Shown here: positions 1 through 8,283 of the stretch, piece after piece
Layout: each line of letters begins with the position of its first letter
How positions within the stretch are numbered: position 1 is the first letter of the stretch
Source of the DNA: Mesobacillus jeotgali
Lineage (GTDB): Bacteria; Bacillota; Bacilli; Bacillales; Cytobacillaceae
DNA length: 64,000 nucleotides
Direction of reading: 5' to 3'
Assembly: GCF_002874535.1 (NCBI RefSeq)
Contig: NZ_CP025025.1
Span: 2,093,526 to 2,157,525, forward strand
Translations under genes and position numbers: made by a program
The notes under the pieces: generated by a model
The model's input: only the letters and a program-made list of their open reading frames with translations
Database searches by the model: none
What the model was told of the DNA's origin: nothing

Positions 1-186
1 ATCAATGGTGTTAAGGCAATGACCGAATCTATCCCAGGTGCACCACCAGATTTGAGCGCACCTCCAACAGGATGCTATTTTCACCCACGATGTGAATATG
101 CCACTGACATCTGCAGACAAACAATTCCTCCATTGAAAAAACTAAACGAAGGTCACTATGCAGCCTGTCATTTAAGGGGGGATTGA
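1..186 (+). CDS. Peptide ABC transporter ATP-binding protein (OppD/DppD type), C-terminal fragment
   Basis: The reading frame is open from the window edge and stops at 184-186, so only the last 61 residues are visible. They carry the C-terminal tail typical of oligopeptide/dipeptide transporter ATPases: a proline-rich stretch followed by cysteines in GCYFHPRCEYA, DICRQ and AACH. In this family the cysteine-rich tail coordinates an iron-sulfur or metal site after the nucleotide-binding domain. The protein would power peptide import together with the next gene, whose ribosome binding site overlaps the end of this frame. The Walker motifs lie outside the window. Family assignment is firm; the substrate is not determinable. 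Confidence 0.85.
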   Translation: MNGVKAMTESIPGAPPDLSAPPTGCYFHPRCEYATDICRQTIPPLKKLNEGHYAACHLRGD

Positions 187-188
187 CG

Positions 189-1199
189 ATGGAAAACTTA
201 ATCCAGACAAAGGATTTGCGTGTCAATTTCAATGTTCAAGGCGGGTTCCTAAAAGATCTTTTTTCAAAAGAAAAAAAGCAGGTCAGAGCTGTGGATGGAA
301 TTGATCTCGATATCAAAAAAGGGGAAATCCTTTCTCTTGTTGGTGAAAGCGGCAGCGGAAAAACGACAACAGGCAAAGCGATTTTACAGTTGTTGGACCA
401 GATTGATGGTGAAATCACCTATAAAGGCCAAGCTATCAGTCATAGTGATCGAAATTTCATAAAGGAATTCCGTCGAAAAGCACAGATGATATTTCAGGAT
501 CCTTATGAATCTTTGAATTCAAAGTTCCTTGTTATCGATATCGTAGCCGAACCATTAGAAATTAATGGTCTAATTGAGAGCCAGGAGCGGAAAAAGGAGA
601 AAGTGAAAGAAGCGCTGGAATGGGCAGGCTTGAAACCTGCGGAATCCTATTTCTATCGATACCCACATGAATTATCAGGGGGCCAGAGGCAGAGAGTAGC
701 CATCGCCGCTGCACTAATTCTAAATCCTGAATTCATCGTTGCGGATGAACCTGTTTCGATGCTGGATGTTTCTGTCCGAGCAGATATTCTGCGAATTATG
801 GTCAATCTTCGGGACCAAAAAGGAATATCTTATTTATTTATCACGCATGATATCTCTCTTGCCTGGTTAATTTCTGACCGGATAGCCATTATGTATTTGG
901 GTAAAATTGTCGAGATCGGCGACGCGGATAAGGTCATTTCATCAAGCCTTCATCCTTATACAAAAGCCCTGATTAATGTTATGCCAAAGCCTAGAGTCGC
1001 TGGTCAAAAACAAAAAAGACAGGTGTTGAAAGGGGAAACACCTAATCCAGGCAATATCCCAAAAGGTTGCAGATTCCATACAAGATGTCCGTTTGCCGAA
1101 GAGAGATGCAAAAAGGAAGAACCTCCGTTAATTCAATACCGTGAAGATCATCTTGCAGCGTGTCATTTTGCTGAAGTCCTGTCGGAAGGAGTTGTATAA
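189..1199 (+). CDS. Peptide ABC transporter ATP-binding protein (OppF/DppF type)
   Basis: A cytoplasmic ATPase of about 336 residues, the second nucleotide-binding subunit of an oligopeptide/dipeptide importer. Visible motifs are Walker A (GESGSGKTT), Q-loop (MIFQDPYESLN), signature (LSGGQRQRVAIA), Walker B (FIVADEPVSMLD) and the H-loop (THD). A cysteine-containing C-terminal tail (GCRFHTRCPFAEERC) is shared with the upstream OppD-like protein. A TTG at 183 is also in frame, but the AAGGGGGG site at 174-181 is 7 bases from the ATG at 189 and almost touches the TTG, so ATG 189 is preferred. The gene lies 2 bases after the previous stop. An M20 peptidase and a creatininase-family enzyme follow, suggesting uptake coupled to hydrolysis of the imported compound. 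Confidence 0.95.
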   Translation: MENLIQTKDLRVNFNVQGGFLKDLFSKEKKQVRAVDGIDLDIKKGEILSLVGESGSGKTTTGKAILQLLDQIDGEITYKGQAISHSDRNFIKEFRRKAQMIFQDPYESLNSKFLVIDIVAEPLEINGLIESQERKKEKVKEALEWAGLKPAESYFYRYPHELSGGQRQRVAIAAALILNPEFIVADEPVSMLDVSVRADILRIMVNLRDQKGISYLFITHDISLAWLISDRIAIMYLGKIVEIGDADKVISSSLHPYTKALINVMPKPRVAGQKQKRQVLKGETPNPGNIPKGCRFHTRCPFAEERCKKEEPPLIQYREDHLAACHFAEVLSEGVV

Positions 1200-1203
1200 G
1201 TAG

Positions 1204-2382
1204 ATGAATCAATTCATGATTGATTCCGCAATAGAAAATGAAAAAGAAGACTTGATCGCGCTGAGCAAATACATTCAGCAGAACCCTGAGCTTGGAGGGC
1301 AGGAATATAAGTCTTCAAAAGCTTTATGCGACTATCTCGAGAAGCATGGATTTGATGTACAAAGAGGCATTGGGGAACTTGAGACCGCGTTCGTTGCCCA
1401 TTTTAAAAAGGGGGAGGGCGGAATCCACGTTGCATTCTGCTCTGAATATGATGCTTTACCGGATATTGGCCATGCTTGCGGACATAATCTTATTGGTGTT
1501 GCCAGTGTTGCAGCAGGGCTTGCTCTCTCCAAGCTAAATGAAGATATTCCTTTTGAAGTGTCCGTCATCGGAACACCAGATGAGGAAAATGTTGGCGGGA
1601 AGATCGATTTAATCAATGAAGGAGTATTTGAAAATGTTGACTTGGCGATGATGTTCCATCCTGGTTATTCAACGATCATTGATGTGAAGTCGCTGGCTTT
1701 CCATAGTTATGAATTTATTTTTCACGGCAAGAATGCCCATGCTGCATCTGAACCATGGCAAGGAAAAAATGCTCTTGATGGTGTAATCCAGACATTCAAT
1801 GGGGTCAATGCTTTAAGACAGCATGTGAAGCCAGATGTGAGAATACATGGAATCATCAAAGAAGGCGGGAAAGCAACGAATATTATTCCTCATCTAGCTA
1901 TAGCGGAATTTTGCATCCGCTCAACCGATAATGTCTATTTAGATGAAGTTGTTGAACAGGTCATCAATTGTGCAAAGGGTGCAGCTTTGATGACAGGAAC
2001 AGTGCTTGAAATTAAAGAAGTAGGACATCCATATGACGCGATGGTCAGCAATCAGACATTAGTAGGATTATATGAAGAGAGTTTACAAGAATTCAATTAT
2101 GTTGACCCGTCACAGTTCCAGGAAGGAATGGGTTCGATTGATATGGGCAATGTCAGCCGCGTAGTCCCGGCGATCCATCCGGTTTTATCCTTGACAGACC
2201 AGCTCGTTCCAGGGCATACAAAAGAGTTTGCCGATTTGTGCAATTCGGACAGAGCCTATGAAACGATGCTGCTGGCTGGAAAAACAATGGCCTATACCTG
2301 TTTAAAGGTGATAATAAACCGAGACCTACAACAAAAAGTAAAAGAGGAGTTCAAACAGTCATTTGGAGCTGTCAACGGATAG
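1204..2382 (+). CDS. M20 family metallopeptidase, ACY1L2/PM20D2-like amidohydrolase
   Basis: A 392-residue zinc-dependent hydrolase of the M20 superfamily. The catalytic region shows the metal-binding signature HACGHN at about residues 90-95, then PDEENVGG with the acidic residues expected for metal and general base. A dimerisation (lid) domain contains GKNAHAASEPWQGKNALD. Length and motifs match the PM20D2/AbgB-like branch, which removes amino acids from dipeptide- or aminobenzoyl-type amides; the substrate here is unknown. It starts 4 bases after the ABC ATPase stop, with GGAAGGAG 12 bases upstream, so it is in the transporter operon. I infer that it processes an imported peptide-like compound. 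Confidence 0.85.
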   Translation: MNQFMIDSAIENEKEDLIALSKYIQQNPELGGQEYKSSKALCDYLEKHGFDVQRGIGELETAFVAHFKKGEGGIHVAFCSEYDALPDIGHACGHNLIGVASVAAGLALSKLNEDIPFEVSVIGTPDEENVGGKIDLINEGVFENVDLAMMFHPGYSTIIDVKSLAFHSYEFIFHGKNAHAASEPWQGKNALDGVIQTFNGVNALRQHVKPDVRIHGIIKEGGKATNIIPHLAIAEFCIRSTDNVYLDEVVEQVINCAKGAALMTGTVLEIKEVGHPYDAMVSNQTLVGLYEESLQEFNYVDPSQFQEGMGSIDMGNVSRVVPAIHPVLSLTDQLVPGHTKEFADLCNSDRAYETMLLAGKTMAYTCLKVIINRDLQQKVKEEFKQSFGAVNG

Positions 2383-2409
2383 ATTAATGCAGAAAGAAGG
2401 TTTTATATC

Positions 2410-3234
2410 TTGGAGAAAAAATACCTTTTTGGTGAAATGACCTGGCCTGAAGTGAAAGAAGCTGTCAAAGAGGACCGAGTGGCAGTGGTGCCTGTTGCAA
2501 TGATTGAAGAACACGGTCACCATTTGCCAGTTGACACAGATTTAGTATTGGCAGCTGAGATTTGCAACCGGGCAGGAGCAACATCACCAGACGATATGGT
2601 CATCATCCCGGCAATTAATCATGGCTATGCGCCCCACCAGATGGACTTCCCAGGCGTTATTTCAATCAGCAGCGACACCTTTATCAATTATGTGGTCGAT
2701 GTGTGCAACAGCCTCGCGCATCAGGGTTTCAAAAAAATATTGCTAATGAACGGCCATGGCAGCAATGTATCTTTGCTAAAAGTGGCTGCGAGACAAACGA
2801 TGCTAAAGTATCCCGAAGTCCAGTGCACGTCAATCTCGCATTGGGACTTTGAACAAGTTGTCCAATTAACCTCGGAGATTCGCAGCTCTGAAAGCCCTGG
2901 CGGCATCAACCATGCCTGTGAACTCGAAACTTCCATGTATCTAGCAATTAAAGAAGACTTAGTCCAAATGGACAAAGCGGTAAGAGATCTGGATAAATAC
3001 CAAATGTCAAAATACTTTTGGCTTGACCTGGTTGGCAGCGGGGAAGGAAGGCCGGTTGTCATGGTCCCTTATTGGAGCTCGATATCCGAAACCGGCACAC
3101 TTGGGGACCCAACCGAAGCAACCAGGGAGAAAGGGGAAAGACTACTTAACGCAGCAGTAACTGGACTGGTTGAGTTCGTCCGAATTTTTAGAGAGAGGGA
3201 ACCCAATAACCCGCGAATCAACCATCATTTATAA
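2410..3234 (+). CDS. Creatininase family amidohydrolase
   Basis: A 274-residue protein of the creatininase/creatinine amidohydrolase family, metal-dependent hydrolases of cyclic or linear amides. Family signatures are visible: PVAMIEEHGHHLPVDTD near residues 27-44 (metal-binding Glu, His and Asp), INHGYAPHQMDFPG, LLMNGHGSN, and the later INHACELETSMYLA with a conserved Glu. The TTG at 2410 is chosen because AGAAGG sits 9 bases upstream and no better start exists. It is the last gene of the transporter/peptidase operon and is followed by a terminator. Natural substrates vary widely in the family (creatinine, mycofactocin or formamide-type intermediates), so no specific reaction is claimed. Confidence 0.85.
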   Translation: MEKKYLFGEMTWPEVKEAVKEDRVAVVPVAMIEEHGHHLPVDTDLVLAAEICNRAGATSPDDMVIIPAINHGYAPHQMDFPGVISISSDTFINYVVDVCNSLAHQGFKKILLMNGHGSNVSLLKVAARQTMLKYPEVQCTSISHWDFEQVVQLTSEIRSSESPGGINHACELETSMYLAIKEDLVQMDKAVRDLDKYQMSKYFWLDLVGSGEGRPVVMVPYWSSISETGTLGDPTEATREKGERLLNAAVTGLVEFVRIFREREPNNPRINHHL

Positions 3235-3248
3235 AAGTAAATTAGGGA

Positions 3249-3283
3249 AGAAGCGAAGTTATTAAACTTTGTTTCTTTTTTTT
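3249..3283 (+). terminator. Intrinsic terminator after the creatininase gene
   Basis: Arms AGAAGCGAAGT and ACTTTGTTTCT pair with two G-U pairs around a 6-base loop and run into a T tract. It closes the peptide transporter operon. Confidence 0.75.
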
Positions 3284-3406
3284 CTGGGGGTAGTTTTGTC
3301 TTGGAGAAGATTCTGGAAATTTACCACCCAAGAGAATGAAAAAATATGGACCTTAAAACTAATTTAACAACGATAATTAGGTATTAACAGATTGAAAATT
3401 TGGAGC

Positions 3407-3619
3407 TCAAGACTTACGATTCCGCAGTACGGACCAAATGCCTAATGAAACTAATATGACAATTATTACTTTAATAAAAGAAATCTGCTCAATTAAAGGG
3501 GTATGGGTGGTGGGTTTTGCCGAAAAAAATGACCATCACACATGTTCGGAATAAGTGAATGTCGATACAGTAAGCCAGAAGACAATAAAAACTAAGATCG
3601 ATGACCAGTATAGTTTCAT
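3407..3619 (-). pseudogene. Small two-helix membrane protein interrupted by an in-frame TGA
   Basis: An AGGAGTT site precedes ATG (3617-3619) of a 27-codon frame that begins MKLYWSSILVFIVFWLTV, a clear membrane segment, and stops at TGA (3536-3538). The same frame then continues open for 42 codons to a second TGA (3407-3409). That part includes another hydrophobic stretch (FIKVIIVILVSLGIW) and a basic tail (LRNRKS). Read together this is a plausible 70-codon protein with two transmembrane helices and a short loop, broken by one nonsense codon immediately before a TGG codon. A nonsense mutation is the simplest reading. Alternatives are a genuine 27-residue peptide, or readthrough of the stop. 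No family is recognised. This is the only gene-like content in the 3235-3713 gap. Confidence 0.5.
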
Positions 3620-3713
3620 CTGTTTCAACTCCTAAAAAGCAATTGCCAGAATAGAAAGTTCTGGAATGGTGACTGTGATATATATTCTAAATGGTTGAGC
3701 GAGCATTATTTAA

Positions 3714-5237
3714 CTAAAATAACACTCCGCCCAATCCATTGAAAATCCTACTCTCCTTATCCGCTTCTCTAATAACTTCCATATAAAAACTGATCGCCTT
3801 CAGATAGTTATCAATACTTATATGCTCATTTGTACCATGCATGCGGTTCAGGTCTTCAGAAGTCAACTGGACAGGGAGGAATCTATAGGTGTTTTCGGCG
3901 ATACTGTCGTAATGCTTTGCATCAGATCCTGCGAACATCAGATAGGGTGCGATGACTGCTTCATCAAAGACATTTATCGCACTTTGCTGGATTGTTTTGA
4001 AATGCCAGCTGTCGACGTCAGAGACACCAGAAGCCTCAGAGCCTTCAATTTTCACTTTGATTGCATCATCGTCAATCGTTTCTTCTATATATTCCTTCAC
4101 CTTCTCTAACGAATCACCAGGCATCAGGCGGAGGTTGATGATAGCCGAAGCTCTTTCTGGAAGGGCGTTATACTGCTCGCCTGCATGGAAGATCGTTGGT
4201 GCAATCGTCGTCCTGATCAGCGCAGATGATGCAGGCTGCTGCAGGAGGATTTTTTCGATAACCGGTTCGAAAATGAACTTGTTGGCAAAGACATATTTCA
4301 TGGCAAAGCTCATTTCAGGAGCGACAAACTCAAATAGATCCTCACCAGGTCCTTTCAGATCGGCGGGGAACTGGGTTTCTTCCAGCTTGGCGATCGCGCT
4401 TGATATTCTGCCGATATTGGTACGGTCTTTTGGCTGTGAGGAATGGCCGCCGCTTCCTTCGATCGACAGCTCTGCAGTCGCAGAACCCTTTTCAGAAACA
4501 CCTACAACGCCGACGGGTTTATTGACACCCGGAACCATGTTCTCCACGATTGCTCCTCCTTCATCTAAAACGAAATCAAACTTGATGCCTCGTTCATTAA
4601 GGGTGCTTACAATCATTGCGGCTCCTTCATCCCCACCGATTTCTTCATCATGTCCGAACATGAGATAGATATCGCGAGAAGGCTTATAATTTTCTTTGAG
4701 CAGGTGTTCTGTAGCTTCAAGAATACCAATCACACCGATTTTGTCATCCAGTGTACCCCGTCCCCAAATCTTACCGTCTGCGATTCTCCCGCTGAAAGGG
4801 TCTTGCTCCCAGTTTTCCTCCGTACCCTCAAGGACAGGGACGACATCGTAATGACTTGTCAATCCAATCGGCAGCTTCGTAGAGTCTGATCCTTTCCATA
4901 TATAGACAAGCGCATGACCATTCACTTTTTCAAGCTCAAGCTCTTCGTGAACGATAGGAAAGCTCTCTTTTAAAAAGGAAATGAAACGGTCGAATTCATT
5001 CAGGTCCATTTTGCTGCGGTCCTGATAGGAAATAGTCTTAAACTGAATTGCCTTTGAAAGGGTATTGATCGCATAGTCTTCCTTGATAGTACCATTATAG
5101 TAATCCGGTGATGGCTGACGGGATTCCAATGTGAGGGTATTGAACATGGTGACAATGATGAAAACGAGGAGCAGGCTGCCAATGATCATTAGGAAAGCTT
5201 TAGTTTTTTCATAGATCTCTAGAAAACCTCCATTCAT
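3714..5237 (-). CDS. M20 family peptidase with N-terminal membrane anchor (PM20D1/CPS1-like)
   Basis: A 507-residue protein with one N-terminal transmembrane segment (LMIIGSLLLVFIIVTMF) followed by an extracytoplasmic M20 domain. Visible elements are the first metal ligand motif (LTSHYDVVPV), GRGTLDDKIG with the bridging Asp, the HDEEIGGDEGA catalytic Glu pair, GGHSS of the lid domain, and FAGSDAKHYD near the C-terminus. This branch includes carboxypeptidase S and mammalian PM20D1, which cleave or form N-acyl amino acids. The ATG lies directly downstream of the MFS gene terminator, with only a weak AGAGG upstream. A stronger GGAGG lies inside the frame, about 10 bases before an ATC codon, so the exact start is uncertain. 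The gene is probably expressed partly by readthrough from the MFS gene. Confidence 0.85.
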   Translation of the reverse strand: MNGGFLEIYEKTKAFLMIIGSLLLVFIIVTMFNTLTLESRQPSPDYYNGTIKEDYAINTLSKAIQFKTISYQDRSKMDLNEFDRFISFLKESFPIVHEELELEKVNGHALVYIWKGSDSTKLPIGLTSHYDVVPVLEGTEENWEQDPFSGRIADGKIWGRGTLDDKIGVIGILEATEHLLKENYKPSRDIYLMFGHDEEIGGDEGAAMIVSTLNERGIKFDFVLDEGGAIVENMVPGVNKPVGVVGVSEKGSATAELSIEGSGGHSSQPKDRTNIGRISSAIAKLEETQFPADLKGPGEDLFEFVAPEMSFAMKYVFANKFIFEPVIEKILLQQPASSALIRTTIAPTIFHAGEQYNALPERASAIINLRLMPGDSLEKVKEYIEETIDDDAIKVKIEGSEASGVSDVDSWHFKTIQQSAINVFDEAVIAPYLMFAGSDAKHYDSIAENTYRFLPVQLTSEDLNRMHGTNEHISIDNYLKAISFYMEVIREADKESRIFNGLGGVLF

Positions 5238-5242
5238 TTTTC

Positions 5243-5268
5243 AAAAAAACCTCTGGTTTCCCAGAGGC
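5243..5268 (-). terminator. Intrinsic terminator between the MFS and M20 genes
   Basis: On the minus strand GCCTCTGG, a 4-base loop and CCAGAGG run into seven T. The T tract ends only a few bases before the ATG of the downstream M20 peptidase. Confidence 0.8.
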
Positions 5269-5274
5269 TTTTGT

Positions 5275-6546
5275 TTAAACAATTTCAGGTGCTTGAGGCT
5301 GTTGTTCTGGTTCTGGAACAAAGGCGAGAATGACCATCCCAATAACGAATAGGATGACGAGGCTGAAAACTCCCATGCTCGAATTGCCAGTTAGCTGTGC
5401 TGTAAGACCGACCATAAGCGGCCCCATGATTGAAGCGAACTTTCCAAAGATGTTGTAGAAGCCGAAAAACTCATTTGCATTCGCTTTCGGAACCAATTTT
5501 GCAAAATAAGATCGGCTTAACGCCTGGATACCGCCCTGGGACGTAGCAACAAGCATTGCCAGGATCCAGAAGTCAGTCGTTGTTTCCAGGAAGTATGCGT
5601 AAATACAGACAAAGATATAAACGGTAATTCCGACATAAAGCATTTTTTTGCCGGTAAAACGCTCGGATAATTTTCCAAATAAGATCGCGAACGGCCAGGC
5701 GACTACCTGGGTAGCAAAAAGGATAATCAATAGGTTAGTAGAGCTGATGCCTAAATCGGTTCCATAGGCTGTAGACATCGTGATGATCGTTCCAACACCG
5801 TCAATGTAAAAGAAATAAGCTAATAAAAATAAAAATAATGCCCTGTATTTGCGGATTTCCTTAAAGGTTTTTCCTAAACGTCTAAAGCTTTGCAGCACCA
5901 GTTGAGGTTCGCGCTCGATGTAATGCTTTTGGTGTACATTTTTAAACATAGGGATGGAGAAAAGTCCCCACCAGATTGCGGTAATGATAAAAGCTGTCTG
6001 ACTTGCCAGAGTCATAGAAATTGGCAAGACTTTTGTCTGGGCTAAAATAATGATTGCGATACTGATGATGAATGGAATCGTACTCCCGATGTAACCCATC
6101 CCGTATCCGCGCGCAGACACTCTGTCCATCCGTTTATCCGTCGTTACATCAACGATAAAGGCATCATAGAAAACATTGGAACCTGTCGATCCGAGCACGG
6201 CTAGGGTGTAGACGACAAGCAGCATCAGCCAGTTTCCACTCGGCACGAAGGCAAGACCAGCTGTAAAGGTAATCCCTAGCGTAAAGAAAATGGTGAAGAA
6301 TCGTTTCTTCATTCCTTGATAGTCCGCTATGGTTCCAAGAATCGGACCAATCAATGCCAATATGAAGGTGGCGATCGCAATCGTATAACCCAAATAGGCA
6401 GTTGAATTGGAAAGGCTAATACCAGCCTCAGTTGCGGAAGCTTTATAAAAAAGCGGGAACACAGCCGTCGAAATGATAATCGAATAAGCCGAGCTGGCCC
6501 AGTCATAACGAATCCAGCTGCTCTCTTCCTTCGTAAAACCTTTCAT
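5275..6546 (-). CDS. MFS transporter, UMF1/Atg22-like
   Basis: A polytopic membrane protein of about 423 residues with roughly twelve hydrophobic segments. The opening EESSWIRYDWASSAYSIII is characteristic of the UMF1 (unknown major facilitator 1) group related to fungal Atg22 vacuolar amino-acid effluxers. A central charged cytoplasmic loop (around HQKHYIEREPQLVLQSFRRL) separates the halves. The ATG at 6546 is preferred over an upstream in-frame start because TTGGGGGC lies 7 bases before it. A hairpin terminator follows the stop, and the M20 peptidase begins straight after. Neighbourhood suggests amino acid or dipeptide traffic, but the bacterial members have no settled substrate. Confidence 0.85.
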   Translation of the reverse strand: MKGFTKEESSWIRYDWASSAYSIIISTAVFPLFYKASATEAGISLSNSTAYLGYTIAIATFILALIGPILGTIADYQGMKKRFFTIFFTLGITFTAGLAFVPSGNWLMLLVVYTLAVLGSTGSNVFYDAFIVDVTTDKRMDRVSARGYGMGYIGSTIPFIISIAIIILAQTKVLPISMTLASQTAFIITAIWWGLFSIPMFKNVHQKHYIEREPQLVLQSFRRLGKTFKEIRKYRALFLFLLAYFFYIDGVGTIITMSTAYGTDLGISSTNLLIILFATQVVAWPFAILFGKLSERFTGKKMLYVGITVYIFVCIYAYFLETTTDFWILAMLVATSQGGIQALSRSYFAKLVPKANANEFFGFYNIFGKFASIMGPLMVGLTAQLTGNSSMGVFSLVILFVIGMVILAFVPEPEQQPQAPEIV

Positions 6547-6615
6547 CCTTTTGCCCCCAATAAGATTGTATTTTTGTCTATTAAGTTGAACTATACTAAT
6601 CAACGTTTATAAAAG

Positions 6616-6800
6616 TGCCCCACCAGAGATAAACATGCTGCAACCGGAGATAAATATGTCACAACCGGTAATAAAATTGCTGCAACCGGAGATAAATGTG
6701 TCACAACCGGTAATAAAACTTCTCTCAACCTAAAAATAAAACTATCCAAGCGAGTAAAACTTCCTTAAACGTAGATAGATCTTCCAACAGGTAATATAAT
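6616..6800. repeat. Tandem 21-bp repeat array (array A)
   Basis: About nine units of close to 21 bp fill the space between the MFS start and the phosphodiesterase stop. The four best units alternate between TGCTGCAACCGGAGATAAAT and TGTCACAACCGGTAATAAAA types, giving a 42-bp higher-order period. The outer units are degenerate but keep an A-rich 3' half. I see no open frame through it and no terminator. The block AACCGGTAAT recurs at 21414-21450. Confidence 0.8.
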
Positions 6801-6836
6801 TCGCTTCGAGTCCTTCAAAGACCTTCTTTCCTAGTG

Positions 6837-8144
6837 CTAAATATCCAGAATCCCTTCGAGAATGGAGCCATCTGTATCGCCGAGGTCAAGGCCAAGCAGT
6901 CGAGCAAAGGTTGGGCCTTCGTCTACAAGGTGCATAGACTTGATGGAGATTCCTGGACGAATGCCTTTTCCAGCTACGAAGAAAACAGTGTGATAACCTT
7001 CTTTTTCAGGGGAGTATCCATGACAGGCAAAAGTGTACTTTTTCGTCCTGGCATCCTGTTCGGTCACTTCTTCAATATAGTTACCGTCTACTGCCTCGCT
7101 GAAGTAATATCCTCTGGCAGCTTCCAGCATCCTGAAGGCTGTTCCATCCGCTCCTTTTGCGTTTGCTTCAGCACCAGTGATTGCTGCTTCAATGCCATTG
7201 CTTTCATCCTGTAAAAGATCAGCTAATATATCTGTAACTAGATTTTTCGCAGCATCATCGTTTTGATTTTTTAAATAGATATAGGCTGAACCGTCACAAC
7301 TCTTGCAATAAGCTTTCCAATCGGTCACTTTGCCCGCAGAGTTCGTTTGGATGAGTCCTCGTTCTTTAAATAATACGTTCAATTTCACCACTTTAGACTC
7401 ATCAAGTGCACTGTGGTCACCAAGAATGGCAAGTGTTGAATTTTCAGCGATGCCAGCCTCTTTGAGTGCTTCCATGATTCTTCCAAGTCTCTCATCATGG
7501 CGGTGAAGGGCAGCTATAGCTTCTTCTGATGAAAATCCCTGCATATGGCGCTGGGAGTCGAGATCGACGAAGTGGATCAGCATCAACTCCGGCTTCCTCG
7601 TTTTTATTGTTTCAACTGTTGCTTCCAAAACGAAGTCATCGAGCTCTGGCTGGCTCAGGCCATTTCTGATATGCCCGAATTTCGAGTTCATTTCTAGCTG
7701 GTATCGAGGACTCCCATTGGAAAGCGAAACAGGAATCTGGTGGTGCCAGGGCCTGTTCGCAAAAATTTCAGGCATGTTGTAGTCAATATCGGCTTTTGCG
7801 GTTACTGGCCATAATAGAGCGGCAGTTTTCATCCCAGCCTTTTTTGCCTCATCGTAGAGGGTTGTCCCTTTAACATGGCTGCGGTGCCAATACCAGTCTG
7901 GTGAGATTCTGCCAGGCTGGACAAATGTATTGTTGACAATACCGTGCCGATTAGGGAAATTACCGGTCACGATTGTCGCATGGCAAGGGTATGTAACAGA
8001 AGGATAGATCGTTTCCACCTGTGTACAGAAAGAACTATTTTCTATAAAAGTCTTAAAATTTGGCATCTCCCTGAGCAAGGGAACATCATGCTCAGAAAGA
8101 CAGTCAAAGGAAATGACGATTAAGTGGTCTGTCAGTTTGGTCAT
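6837..8144 (-). CDS. Alkaline phosphatase superfamily protein (nucleotide pyrophosphatase/phosphodiesterase type)
   Basis: A protein of about 435 residues, predicted cytoplasmic since no signal peptide is visible. It starts LIVISFDCLSEHD, with the first metal-binding Asp of the alkaline phosphatase fold. The nucleophile region PSVTYPCHATIVTGNFPNRHG has the Thr typical of nucleotide pyrophosphatase/phosphodiesterases. Later metal ligands appear in HFVDLDSQRH, LGDHSALD and FACHGYSPEKEGYHTVFF. Such enzymes hydrolyse phosphodiester or pyrophosphate bonds of nucleotides or related esters. ATG 8144 is chosen over an upstream TTG because GGAGG lies 5 bases before it and would overlap the TTG start. 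It appears monocistronic, with array A just beyond its stop. Confidence 0.88.
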   Translation of the reverse strand: MTKLTDHLIVISFDCLSEHDVPLLREMPNFKTFIENSSFCTQVETIYPSVTYPCHATIVTGNFPNRHGIVNNTFVQPGRISPDWYWHRSHVKGTTLYDEAKKAGMKTAALLWPVTAKADIDYNMPEIFANRPWHHQIPVSLSNGSPRYQLEMNSKFGHIRNGLSQPELDDFVLEATVETIKTRKPELMLIHFVDLDSQRHMQGFSSEEAIAALHRHDERLGRIMEALKEAGIAENSTLAILGDHSALDESKVVKLNVLFKERGLIQTNSAGKVTDWKAYCKSCDGSAYIYLKNQNDDAAKNLVTDILADLLQDESNGIEAAITGAEANAKGADGTAFRMLEAARGYYFSEAVDGNYIEEVTEQDARTKKYTFACHGYSPEKEGYHTVFFVAGKGIRPGISIKSMHLVDEGPTFARLLGLDLGDTDGSILEGILDI

Positions 8145-8283
8145 GTCAGCCTCCAAAAGGTTTATATACTAAATATAGCAGAATATTTTGGAGAAAATAA
8201 TCAAGTTTGCCATTTTCCTAAGGAAGGATTTATTGATCCATTAAAGAAGTAATAAGTATCTGGAAAACTGGAGGCAGATAAAG

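Noticed and set aside
3952-4668. 238-aa plus-strand frame opposite the M20 peptidase
   Set aside because: Antisense shadow: the minus-strand frame has complete catalytic motifs, and this one has Ser/Ile-rich low-information sequence.
6616-6800. Iteron-type plasmid or phage replication origin
   Set aside because: The 21-bp period fits iterons, but there is no Rep, DnaA-box cluster or partition gene nearby and the surroundings are ordinary chromosomal genes. The array at 45756 was rejected for the same reason.
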